Source of the DNA: Silene conica
Lineage: Eukaryota > Streptophyta > Magnoliopsida > Caryophyllales > Caryophyllaceae
Assembly: GCA_029255685.2 (NCBI GenBank)
Contig: CM055315.2
Span: 57,135,181 to 57,199,180, forward strand
DNA length: 64,000 bases
Reading direction: 5' to 3'
Made by a program: the position numbers and the translations under genes. Below are positions 10,989 to 22,005 of the stretch, in pieces. Below the pieces are notes generated by a model. That model did no database searches, was not told the DNA's origin, and worked only from the letters and a program-made list of their open reading frames with translations. The first letter of the stretch is position 1. Each line of letters begins with the position of its first letter.

Positions 10989-13310
10989 ATGGATTCAAAA
11001 CACCTTAAGTGTCCTATCTTCGATGGAAAGAACTACAGCTTGTGGAAGAACATGATGACCCACTACGTCAAAGGATGTGACTGGGAATGCTGGAAAATAA
11101 TTCAAACTGGACCAACAAAGATCTTGGTTGCATCTGCAAATGGAACCACATATGAGAAACCAGAAAGTGACTATGTGGAAGCTGATTACAAGATTGCTGA
11201 GAAAAATTCAAAAGCCATGAGTCTACTCCAAAACGGTATGATTACTTCTGAATTTGATCGCTTCTCTTCTTGTAACTCAGCTAAACAAATATGGGATGGC
11301 CTAGAACTTGCCTACGAAGGTACCTCCGCAGTCAGGAAACATCGTATAGACTTGCTTATTCAACGATATGAACTTTTCACTATGGAAAAGAATGAATCGA
11401 TTGATAGCATGTGTGCACGATTCTCCTGCATACTTAATGAACTGCGGAACCTTGGTAGGAAGTATGATTCTGAGGACATAGTCAGAAAGGTCCTTAGAAG
11501 CCTTACCAAAAAGTGGCAACCTAAAGTCACTGCAATTGAAGAAGCTCGTGATCTCTCGACCATGACTTATCAAGAACTTATTGGATCTCTAATGGCTCAT
11601 GAGATCATGCTCAATAGAGATGATGATGATCATCCTAAAAATAAAAATATTGCCTTACAAGCCTCTACAAGTGAAGAATGCGAACCTGAACTGGAAGATG
11701 AAACAGTTCTATTCGCAAGACGCTTTAAAAAAGCAGTCTTCAAAGGTAGATTTACCAAATCCAACAATAGAGCAAACGACAAGAAAAAGAGTGACTCTAA
11801 GCAAACCTTCTTCAAACGAGGGTGCTTTAAATGTGGTGATCAAGGGCATATGATCAAGGACTGTCCAAGCTGGGACAAGATTAAAGACAAATCCAAACGA
11901 GATAAAACCAAAACTGAATTTAAGAAGGTTATGCTCGCATCTTGCTGGGGAGAATTAGATTCCGAAGATGACGAAGACTCTGAAGAAGAGGAAATTGCTA
12001 ACCTGTGCCTAAGCAACATTAGTTTGGATCTAATCTTCGACGATCATGACTCATCACAATTCTGCCTCTATGGAGAATCTGACTCTGAAGATGAAGACCA
12101 AGAGGTAAATTTTTTACAGCTTAAGAGTCAAGTTAAAAATTTATCTAAATCTGCTTTAATTAATTATTTCGAACAAACCTTAGACCAATGTCAAGAACAA
12201 AGTCTTGAATTAGAGGAGCTGAAAGAACAGATTCTTGACATTGCTGAGGAAAATCAACTCCTAAAGGCCAAAGCTAAGAAACTGAAATCCAAGGTTAACA
12301 TTGATACAAATGTTAAATTGGAAACAGTAATGTCTGAGAAAAAAAATTCTTGAGTCTAAAGTTACAGCCAATGAAGCTGTAATCTCAAAATTAAATCTCT
12401 ACATTAAAGAGCTTGAATCTAAGAATAGAGCCAATGAAGCTATAACCTCAGATCTAAAAAGGTCTAATGAACTTCTAAAGAGTAAATCTACACCAGTTGT
12501 TGTAGATGAAACTCATCTAGAAGAAGTTGAAATCGTCGAGCAAAAAATCATGGATCTAGAATTCAACTTATCCAAAGTTAAAAAGGAACACGCGCAAATA
12601 GTGTTCAATTTTAATAAAGACATTCAAGACTTGAAAGATCATAACAATGTTGACCATACCTCCTGCATAAAAGAAATAGATTCCTTAAAAGACCTTCTTC
12701 TTCATGCTCGAAAGGTTCACGAAAAATGGGAAGGAAGTACTAACGTACTAAACTTCTTAACTGAACAATCTGATAACAACATGAAGATGGGTCTAGGTCA
12801 TGAGTGCTATGGTAGGAGAGACCATTCTAAATGTCAACAAAAACCTGATGAACGTGACTTTAGAAAAAGAAAGTATGTAGATCTACCTGAATACTTAATT
12901 TGCACTTATTGTGGTCATAACGGACATCTACGAGAAAACTGTGTAAAACACGCACTCGACTTCAAAACTGGAGTCAAATTTGTTAAATCTCTAGGTATAC
13001 CAAATGACTCCATATCTATCATTGATAGTGAGGAAGGTAATGAAAAGGTTGAGGAAAGAAATAATGACCATAGATGGTTCTATGACATGTCCTTTGATTA
13101 CGCAGAAAAGAAAAATAGAACCACTCAAACTCTAAACCTACAACCTACAAAAAACGAAACCCAAAGACTCACACTAGACCAACAAAGCCTAACTACCACA
13201 GTTACAAAAAACCTATAGTGAGACAAGTCTGGGTTAAAAAGGAAGATGTTTTTATTATTACTAACTCAAAAGGACCCAAGTATGCTTGGGTACCTAAGTC
13301 CTGTCTTTAA
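10989..13310 (+). pseudogene. SIRE element gag, two compensating frameshifts
   Basis: ATG 10989 begins a copia gag (KCPIFDGKNYSLWKNMM). A CX2CX4HX4C zinc knuckle CFKCGDQGHMIKDC starts at residue 279, followed by very acidic and coiled-coil-like segments. The A-run at about 12338-12346 shifts the frame, giving a stop shortly after. The next frame (12355-13215) holds a second knuckle, CTYCGHNGHLREN. A second A-run near 13203 restores the original frame, which ends in the SIRE-like sequence QVWVKK...KYAWVPKSCL and a TAA at 13308. The two shifts cancel, so the original gag was one frame of roughly 770 codons. Homopolymer indels by mutation, or assembly errors in A-runs, are both possible. Confidence 0.85.
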
Positions 13311-13318
13311 ACTATTTT

Positions 13319-16300
13319 GTGCAGATAATCGCTAAAGAAAATAATCTATGGTACCTCGACAGTGGATGCTCCCGACACATGACAGGTGACGCCAACCTAT
13401 TCACTACCTTAGAACCATTCGACGGAGGAAAAGTCACCTTCGGTGACAACAAAAAGGGAAAGGTAATAGGTATCGGTAAGATAGGCGTCTCAGCTTCTCA
13501 CTCTATTAGCGATGTATATCTGGTAAGTGGTCTTAAACATAACTTAATTAGTATATCCCAGTTATGCGACAAAGGAAACAAAGTTGTTTTTCATGCAGAT
13601 GTTTGTCGTATAATTATGGAAGGTACAAGTAAAGTTATTCTTGAAGGTCATAGAAAGAAAAATGTTTATATGATTGATTTAAACATTGTGCCTACTGACT
13701 CTCTCTCATGTATGAAAGTTACGTTAGATGATCCATGTCTCTGGCATAAGAGATTTGGGCATATTAGTTCTCCTATTCTTAGCAAATTGAAGAGATGGGA
13801 CTTGGTCGAAGGTCTTCCCAAGATCAGATTTGATCAAGAAAAGATGTGCGACACATGTGCACGATGTAAACACGTCAGATCATCCTTCAAACCAAAAAGA
13901 ATAGTAAGTACTAACCAAGCTCTTGATCTAGTACATATGGATCTCTGTGGCCCTATGAAGGTAAGAAGCAGAGGCGGTTCCAGGTATGTTTTCGTTCTAG
14001 TTGATGATTATTCTAGATTTGTTTGGCCTATCTTTCTTCACTCTAAAGATGAAACATTTGATGAATTTGTTAGTCTTATGAAACTTGTTCAAAACAAATT
14101 AAAGACTAAACTAGTAACTATTCGAACTGACCATGGAACTGAGTTTGACAACCATGCTTTTATTGATTTCTGTAAATCCAACGGAGTTGGACATAACTTC
14201 TCTGCACCTAGAACTCCACAACAAAACGGAGTAGTAGAACGCATGAACAGAACCCTAGAAGACATGGCTAGAACAATGCTTCTTTGTAGTGGCCTACCTA
14301 GAAACTTTTGGGCTGAGGCTATTAGCACAGCTTGCTATATTCATAATCGCGCTATGATTAGACCTATCCTTAAAAAGACACCCTATGAACTTTTACGTGG
14401 TCGTAAACCTAATATATCTCATCTAAGATGTTTTGGGAGTAAATGCTTTGTTCATAACAATGGTAAAAATCGTTTAAGCAAATTTGACCCTAGAAGTGAT
14501 GAGGCTATTTTCATAGGATATTCTGATCATAGTAAAGCCTATAAAGTTTTTAACAAACGTACTTTATGCATAGAAGAAAGCATACATGTTATCTTTGATG
14601 AGAATAATGCTTTCGACAAGCCTTTACAGGACGAAGAGGAAAACCTAGACGAACCTGACTTTAGGTTGTCAAGGGAAGATCCTCCTGAAATAGAAAATAA
14701 CGATGAAGGCGAAATTCAAGGAAACACTGATGAACTTGACTTAGAAGGAAATGGTGCGAGAAATGAAACTACAGTTGATGATACTGTAGATAACTCTCAA
14801 ACCAATGACTTAGAACCCAGAGTTGTAGCTAATGAAGCTACAACTTTGAATCAAAACCAAAGGGAAGAGGGCATAGTTATACCTGACTCTCCTACAAACC
14901 CTAGTTTGGATTCAGGGGGAACAAGTCAAAATCCCGAGTCAAGCAGTAGCAATGAAAACAATCAATCAAGAAACTAGAGATACAAAGGCTCTCACCCTCT
15001 GGATAATATCATAGGAAGCCTTACAGAAGGAGTTCAAACTCGAAGAAGCTTAAACAACTTCTGTTCCTTCTACTCCTTTCTCTCCACAATTGAACCTACA
15101 AATATAAAAGAAGCTCTTGCAGAACCTGACTGGATAGTCGCTATGCAAGAAGAACTACAACAATTCGAAAGAAATAAAGTATGGCATCTTGTTCCTCGTC
15201 CAAAAGATAGATCAGTAATTGGAACAAGATGGGTATTCAGAAATAAATTAGATGACTCTGGAGTCATCGTTCGTAATAAAGCAAGATTGGTCGTTCAAGG
15301 ATACAACCAACAGGAAGGGATCGATTATGACGAAACCTTTGCTCCTGTTGCTCGCCTTGAAGCGATTCGCTTGCTCATAGCATTTGCTGCACATAAAGGA
15401 ATGAAATTATTTCAAATGGATGTTAAGACTGCATTCCTTAACGGATATCTTCAGGAGGAAGTCTATGTTGAACAACCTCCTGGGTTTCCTGACAGCAAAC
15501 TCAAGGATCATGTGTACAGATTGGACAAAGCTCTCTACGGGCTGAAACAGGCCCCTCGAGCATGGTACGATAGACTATCAAAGTTTCTATTAGAAAGCGG
15601 CTTTAAGAGAGGATCAGTAGATAAGACACTATTTCTGAAAAGCGAAAATTCCGATCTACTAGTAGTCCAAATCTACGTTGACGATATTATATTTGGCTCA
15701 ACCAACAAAAAGCTGTGCCAGTACTTCTCAGAGTTGATGACATCCGAGTTCGAGATGAGTATGATGGGAGAATTAAAATTCTTCCTTGGTCTTCAAATCC
15801 AACAAACGAACGAGGGTATCAAAGTGCATCAACAAAAATACGTCAAAGAACTAATTAAGAAATTCGGAATGGAATCCTCTCATTTTATGCCTACCCCAAT
15901 GGTAACAGATAAGAAACTCACCAAAGACGAGGACGGTAAGTCGGTAGATGAAACTACCTATAGAGGTTGCTCCTTAGACAGGAAAAGTATCTCTGGACTT
16001 GCGATATTCGTTGGACCATGTATTATATCATGGGCATCCAAGAAACAAAATTCAGTCGCCTTGTCAACCGCAGAAGCAGAATATATTGCAGCCGCACTGG
16101 TATGTTCCCAACTCCTATGGTTAAAACAACAGTTACTTGATTATGGTATTGACGTGGGATGTGTACCTATATTATGTGACAATACGAGTGCTATTATAAT
16201 ATCTAAAAACCCGGCTCAGCACTCGAGAACAAAACACATAGAGATTAGACATCACTTCTTACGTTACCATGTAGAAAAGAAAAACATTAAGTTGGAATTT

Positions 16301-16402
16301 TGTAGTACGGAAAAACAATGGGCGGATATTTTTACTAAACCTTTGGCTAGGGAACGATTTGAGACTCTACGATTGGAAATTGGTTTAATCGGTGGCACCT
16401 AA
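13319..16402 (+). pseudogene. SIRE element pol: protease, integrase, RT, RNase H; one stop, one deletion
   Basis: Pol is in the -1 frame relative to gag. The protease has the active site LDSGCSRHM (near 13355). The integrase finger (LWHKRFGH ... CDTC) is followed by the catalytic set HMDLCGP, RTDHGTEF and VVERMN. One TAG at 14975-14977 splits the frame. RT resumes with VWHLVPRP, continues through [12 protein letters not shown], and has intact YVDDIIFGS. At about 15963 the sequence jumps from DETTYRG to [10 protein letters not shown], removing about 70 codons without changing frame. Those codons normally hold the end of RT and the first RNase H aspartate (the DADYAG region). RNase H should therefore be dead even if the stop were read through. 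Confidence 0.9.
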
Positions 16403-16970
16403 TCAATCTTAAGAGCAGAAAATAACCCAATGATTGACTATGAAAAGACTGAATTATATGACTGTGTCCGTATATTCCGCTGCATGCCTATGTGTGTTAT
16501 TTTTTATTGGATGCTCAAATTTTGATTATTTCATACTACGTGTTATACGAACGTACACAACCAAATTTCGCAAATCAAAATAATAATATTCACATATTTA
16601 TAAATCCATATTAACGATATTATTATATTAATATTATATATATATACGTATAATTACGTATCTCAAATACGTAACTAATAATAAAATCGTACTTACCAAA
16701 TTCACGTAACAAATATCGTAAATTTACGTTTTTACCTAAAATCTACCCTACCTACCCCACGTGATGACCCCACCTTTTCCACTTACACACCTTACCTATA
16801 ACCCTATAAACGTCATCTACTCTCTTACACTAACCTCACTTTTCACTTCACCATTATTACCATAACCGTCTCCCTCACAAGAATCCCAACAATAAAAATC
16901 CCAATCTCAATCACCATTAAAACCAAAGCTCAAATCCAAAAATTTAAACCTTTTAACCCATACACAAAAC
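16403..16970 (+). other. AT-rich spacer before the extra SIRE ORF
   Basis: No ORF is seen. The stretch is rich in TAATATT, TACGTA and ACGTA repeats around 16600-16740, then pyrimidine-rich up to the ATG at 16971. It may act as a leader or internal promoter for the next ORF; nothing proves this. Confidence 0.5.
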
Positions 16971-18473
16971 ATGCCTCCAATTTCTGCTAGACGATCTACC
17001 CGAAACAGACCCTGTTCTCCAAAATTACCTACCCCGACTCCATCACCACCACCGTCCCCGGAGCCGATTACTGTGACCATTCCGAAATCAGAAGGAAGCA
17101 AACGACGCAAGTTGGATAAGGGAAAGGGTGTTATGGAAGACGAGTTATTTCAAGAAGGTCTCTCTCCTCGACCTCTGTTTCAGGACGTCTCAACCGAAGC
17201 TACTCAAGCGGGTTTGGAGAAAGTTCGTGTCACTAAACACGAAGGTATGTTAATGGAATGACTCTTACCTTATTCCATACATGCAGGACGATTTTACCCC
17301 ACTTCTTGGATTAATGAGACTCCGTCTCTAACATTCTTTAAAGATTTCCTAATTTTTCAAGAGTGGCTTTATATTAGTAATTTCTCGGGTCTTATTTTCC
17401 CTATTGAAGTAATCCAATTTTATGCTACTGTGAAATTGTCTGAGAATGGGGTAAAGGCTGTCATAAATGGGAAGGAAGTAGAGATTTTAATGGAGGATAT
17501 GTGTCGGATTTTCAAATTGTCGAGTGACGGGTTGGTTCTTGACCCAAGTAAAGAGTGGTCAAATGTGTCGAAGGATGAGAAGATGGTTGTTAAAAAGTAT
17601 TTTGATGAACAAGCTACTGAAGTCAGTCCTCTTTTAACAAACTCGTTTAATCCTAAACTTAAATTCTTCGTGAACTTTCTTTGGAATACGATATTACCTC
17701 GTCGTGGTGGACGAGATAAACTTAGTTGTTGTGATGCTATTGTGTTGTACAAGTGGTTAGTCGGAGAAAGGGTTAGCTTGGTTCCTTTGGTATTCTCGAA
17801 AATCGTGCATGTCTCTAAAGTTCTTGTTAAAGAACGGTTCTGTACGACTTTGGATATTCCATACGGAATGTGGGTATCCGAGTTGTTGTTTCAGGCTGGT
17901 GTTGTTGACATCGGTAGTTATGGGGTGATTCCTCGTGACCGAATGAGCAACAAGGTTATGAAATTAATGGGGATCTTTGGTAAGAATGGAGACCTTCTGT
18001 TTGGGCGTGAGACTGAGGAGTCAAAAGGGAATGGAAATTTGGTGGATTTAGAGAATAAGATGGATAAAATCTTCCTGTTAATGTCGGAATTCAAATCTCC
18101 TAAGAGTGAATCTGGGCATAAGGAGGCTGGTAGTATCGGGTTGGAGGAGTGGATGCAAAGGATGGAGGGTCATCTTACTCATATGAGTCGTGAGATTAAA
18201 ACAATTAAGGAAGAAATCGTCATGGTCAGTGACCGTCATCAGTTTCTCACAACTCAAGGAGGGGCTCTTGTTCGTGATACGATGATGCTTCGAGAAGATG
18301 GTACACAGTGTTTATCCGCGGTTAAAGCATTGTCCCTCAAAGTATTGAACTTCGAGCGTGCACTAGACGGTCAAGGACGTAATGTTGCTAGTTGCCTTGA
18401 TCGGTTGGACACCTTGGAGTTTCGCTCTCGTCCTGGATATGTCAATCCTAACATCGTTCATCATCCCCGTTAA
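16971..18473 (+). pseudogene. SIRE extra 3' ORF (env-like position), one internal stop
   Basis: The frame from ATG 16971 to the stop at 18471-18473 is open for about 500 codons apart from one TGA at 17259-17261. The N-terminus is basic and proline-rich (residues 5-45). The middle (GRFYPTSWINE, then a long plant retroelement domain with CCDAIVLYKWLVGER) resembles the putative plant transposon protein domain found after pol in many plant elements. The C-terminal 150 residues are predicted coiled coil by eye (ENKMDKIFLLMSEF onward). I see no signal peptide or clear membrane anchor, so env-like refers to position only. The stop lies in a 42-base segment bounded by GTATGT and TGCAG. Confidence 0.6.
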
Positions 18474-19179
18474 GAATTAGTCGTAATTGGTGCCCTGTTT
18501 TGTTTCGTTTTGCAGGTCAGGGGAGTTGGCTTTGGGTTCTGTTGGTGGATGGTGGTATTCCTAGCCCAATACTCTTCCCTAAACCAAACTATATTAGCCG
18601 TGTTATCTTTTGTGGTTCTGGCCCATTTTCTTTAAATCCTAATTCGGCCCAGATGGCTTTGTATTAAAACACTTGCTTTCCTCTACTTTTCAGCCCATTA
18701 CGACACTTTATTACTACTTTTGGCCCAAGTGGCGTATGATCTTTACATTCGGCCCATTAAGGCCTTATCCTTTGTAAATTCGGCCCATAGACTATCTAGT
18801 ACTTGGTTGTGCGTCATATTTCCGTTCGTATATCGTGTTTTCATGTTTTAATTAAGTTTGTGTATTTAAATTCGAATTGCATGCTTAGGTTTGTTTCGTA
18901 TTATATCATTCTAGTCGTTTTATGTCCTTGTTTCCGTCTTTTCAATGATGTCAAGAGGGGGAAAAGAAATGCGACCTAGATTACGAATTTGCCTAAGATT
19001 GCTCCTTGTCGTAACGTTTTGTCTCTCAAAGTTCTTTTTAGTAATTGATTTAGTCTAAAAATAGAAACCCTAGTTGATCTATATTATAAAAGACCAATAT
19101 TATGTTAAGGGGGAACGTTACTACGATACACTTAGACACGATTCTAGGTAAGACTTGCCATCATTAAAAAGGGGGAATT
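18474..19179 (+). other. SIRE element 3' untranslated region and polypurine tract
   Basis: It is non-coding. Several copies of GGCCCAT-like words (18560-18790) are spread through it. It ends in the purine tract AAAAAGGGGGAATT directly before the 3' LTR, the expected plus-strand primer. Confidence 0.8.
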
Positions 19180-20716
19180 TGTTGAGTAATATATCCTATA
19201 TTTATAATATATTGTTTTATGTTTTAATAATGACAAGTCTAAATAATTATGTTTTATATGCATATGCGTGTAATCGTGTGTTTAAGTGTACAGTTAATTA
19301 TAGAGCGAAGATCGTAGTTTAACAAAGTATAATTCATTCGAAGAATTGAAGAGAGATCAAGCTCATGATAAGTGTCAAGTCTTTTTGAAGATTTACAAGA
19401 CACAAGTTTTATTCAATATAAAGAATTCTTAAGTTATGGATCATTCCTATAACTATTGAAGAAATGAAATTTGCATAATATAAGTCAAAGCGTGAAGATT
19501 TATGCGTGCAATTAATATATTATTATATATTAATTTAGTAATCTTATAAACGGTTTTAAAATAAGAAATATTCTTTAGTTAACGAGAATTAAAGTATTTA
19601 TCTTATGAGGTAAATATTTATTCTAAAATACTAAGGATTTTATTTTAACCGTTATTGTCAAAATTCAAGTTCCTAGGGAAACGTGCTTCGAGAAATATGT
19701 CTCGAAGAACGTGTTCTATGAGACGTACGTTGGGACGTGCGTGGGGAAGTGTGTCAAGGAAGTATTCCTTACTTTTCCTACACAACTACTAACATGTTTC
19801 ATATTATCTTTATGGTTAATTAAATAAATAAAGATATTTATTTAATATACTTAAAGATTAACTAGGATTTGAATAAGAATATAATTTATTATATTATTGA
19901 CAAGAATTAGGATTTGATTCAAAGTAGGATTCTATATTTTGTGGTATAAGATGTTTTCTAAATCAAATAGAATTGTGGAAATATTATCTTATATCTTAAA
20001 TTAATATTATCTTATTAGAGTCCTTTCCTAATTCATATAAGATTAAGCTTTAAATATTACCTAGAATTAGTATTCTAGATAAAGTAATATTTCTAAACTA
20101 TCTAGGATTAAACCTAAGTCTAAATTACTATATATACATCATATTACACGTCCAAGAAAGACGATCAACACGCCTCACGAAAATCAAGGGAAAATCAAAC
20201 GGACGTAGTCTCTCATGCGTCTCGATATTCGTGCAATCATTGTCAGAATTCGTATACAAGTTTACAAGCATTGAAGAATATTTTCATACATTCAAGATCA
20301 TCAATACAAGAAGTTGTTAAAAGTTTATCTTACTTACTTAAGATAGATTCGAGTATTTAACGGTACTCATTGTAAGCAAGTATTTCACGATACTTGTCGT
20401 AGCTAGATATTTTACGGTATCTAGATTGAGTTACAACTAATATCAAAGTTGTACGAGTTGGGTTGATAAAATTGTAATCCGGAGAAGGTACTAATTTTAT
20501 TAATCGAGAATAGTGGACGTAGGTTTCGATTTGTGAAACTGAACCACTTCAAAAGATCGTGTCTCCTTTACTTTATCGTCCTTACTCATTACTTGCTATT
20601 ACCACACGTTATCAACATACATCGAAGAAGAATCGAAAAAGTTGGTATACTCAATTCAACCCCCCCCCCCCCCCCCCCCCCCCTTCTTGAGTATATCTAG
20701 GTCAATAGACTCTTCA
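19180..20716 (+). repeat. SIRE element 3' LTR
   Basis: Near-identical partner of 9396-10921, ending GACTCTTCA. It carries the longer C-run (20660-20683). The downstream GGCTG is the degenerate target duplication. Confidence 0.95.
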
Positions 20717-21031
20717 GGCTGATACTGGTATTGGGGCTGATACTGGTGAGGGGGCTGATTGTTGAGAGGTTATTGGTGATTCGGTTTGGAGAGACCGTGT
20801 AGAGCTTGAGTTAGAGGAATTACGGGATGAGATAGAGAGTGTACATGATGCGACCAGGGAGTGTTTGCGGCACTGTAACGTGCCATGAGTGACATGTTCA
20901 CCACCATGTATCCGAGTTCTTACACACCTCCTGAGGCTTCCTTGTTGTCCGAGTTAGCCACGAAACGTATTGACAGAGAGGCTCGTGCTAGAGCCCGGCA
21001 GACCCGGCACTTAGGGTCTCCTTCTTCCTAG
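20717..21031 (+). pseudogene. Athila-1 second ORF, 3' part after the SIRE insertion
   Basis: The sequence resumes with two GADTG-like repeats, a TGA near 20762, then a charged segment (ELELEELRDEIESVHDATRE) that looks like a coiled coil. After a further frame change at about 20885 it ends with LSELATKRIDREARARAR and a TAG at 21029. Removing the SIRE element and one target copy joins it to 8645-9395. It is broken by the stop and the shift. Confidence 0.6.
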
Positions 21032-22005
21032 CTAGTGGTATGACTTTTCCCCTTGTCTTTTGTGTTCCCGTACAACATTGGGGACAATGTTTGGTTCAAG
21101 CATGGGGAGGGGTATATGCACTTTTGTACATATTTTATTTCGTCATTTTTATAGTTTATTTTCTTTACTCTTTCTTTATACAAAAAAAAAGAATCAAAAA
21201 AAAAGAAAAAAAAGAAAAAAAGAGATACCCGACTAGGTGAGAACACGAAAGGGCGCTTAGGCAAAAATGGGAAAAGTGGCCGAGGACGGAGTGAAAACCC
21301 GAAAGGGGGCTCCGGGTAAAATGAAGAATCGAGTTGCGTGCCGCGAGAGTAGTGTGACGAAAATAGCTAGAGTGAAAACCCGCAAGGGCGGGCGCTCTAG
21401 GCAAAATGAGAGAAATAGGAAAAAAAATTCAATCTCACATTGGTCTTCTATTCTGTTTTTGGTGAGGCGTCATAAGAAGGGTGATAAAGAAGGTCGGTCG
21501 GGTAGGATTAGTGGTTAAGGTGAGGAGAACCGTGGTGCTATGTTGTTGTTGATTGCACCTTGCTTTGGCGGTTGTGGAATTGGAGTCAACTGGAGTAGTG
21601 GTGGTTAGGAAATTCACATGGTTTCTTTGGTTATTGTTGAGCTATAGGTGAGGATGCTGTTTTGAGGAGTTTTGACCCATGTGAATTTTTGCTAGGATGG
21701 AGCAATAAGGGGCGTAGTTTGTCTTGTGTTACTTGCACTGTGTTGATTTAGGTCACTAATTGGTGTTGCGTTGCTCCATTGTCATTTGAAGAAGTGGGTA
21801 ACTCGGGTGTGGTTGGTGTGTTGCTATTTTATAGTAGCGGTAGTTTATGCTTAGAGGGTGTTTTGGAGGGTGAGTGAGGAAACGGAGCATTATTGTTATC
21901 GGTCATTTTCGACCATGTGTTGTGTTTGAGCTAATGTTGTTTTGCGTTTCTTTGTGTTCCTTGGTTTTACATCGAGGACGAGTAAAAGTTCAAGCATGGG
22001 GAATT
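21032..22005 (+). other. Athila-1 3' untranslated region with hairpins and polypurine tract
   Basis: It is non-coding. It contains ACATTGGGGACAATGTTTGG followed by a CATGGGGAGGGG purine run near 21080, an arrangement also seen in the second Athila at 57550. It also holds A-rich runs (21181-21227), GNRA-type hairpin repeats (21230-21404) and a final purine tract GCATGGGGAATT abutting the 3' LTR. Confidence 0.7.
21230..21404 (+). repeat. Hairpin repeats with CCC-GNAA-GGG tips
   Basis: Two clear units and one weaker unit share GTGAAAA followed by CCC, a GAAA or GCAA tetraloop, and GGG. The outer stem of the second unit is CGGAG/CTCCG (21287-21291 with 21310-21314). That of the third is CTAGAG/CTCTAG (21367-21372 with 21395-21400). 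The first unit (CTAG/CTTAG) is imperfect. The stems differ in sequence but stay complementary. Confidence 0.6.

Larger units (their letters stand above)
9396..20716 (+). mobile_element. SIRE/Maximus-type Ty1/copia element nested in Athila-1
   Basis: LTRs of 1526 and 1537 bp flank the element and differ at only about a dozen substitutions plus a poly-C length change, so this is a recent insertion. The primer site TGGTATCAGAGCC, a long gag with two zinc knuckles and acidic coiled-coil-like segments, pol in copia order (protease, integrase, RT, RNase H) and an extra ORF before the 3' LTR are all typical of the SIRE/Maximus lineage. It is not autonomous as it stands: gag has two frameshifts, pol has one stop and an in-frame deletion, and the extra ORF has one stop. 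Confidence 0.92.

Noticed and set aside
16971..18473. Calling the SIRE extra ORF a true envelope gene
   Set aside because: No signal peptide, fusion peptide or clear membrane anchor is visible; only the position supports the name.
21028..21617. Phe-rich and Ser-rich minus-strand ORFs in the Athila-1 3' UTR
   Set aside because: They are produced by A/G-rich plus-strand runs and carry no motif.
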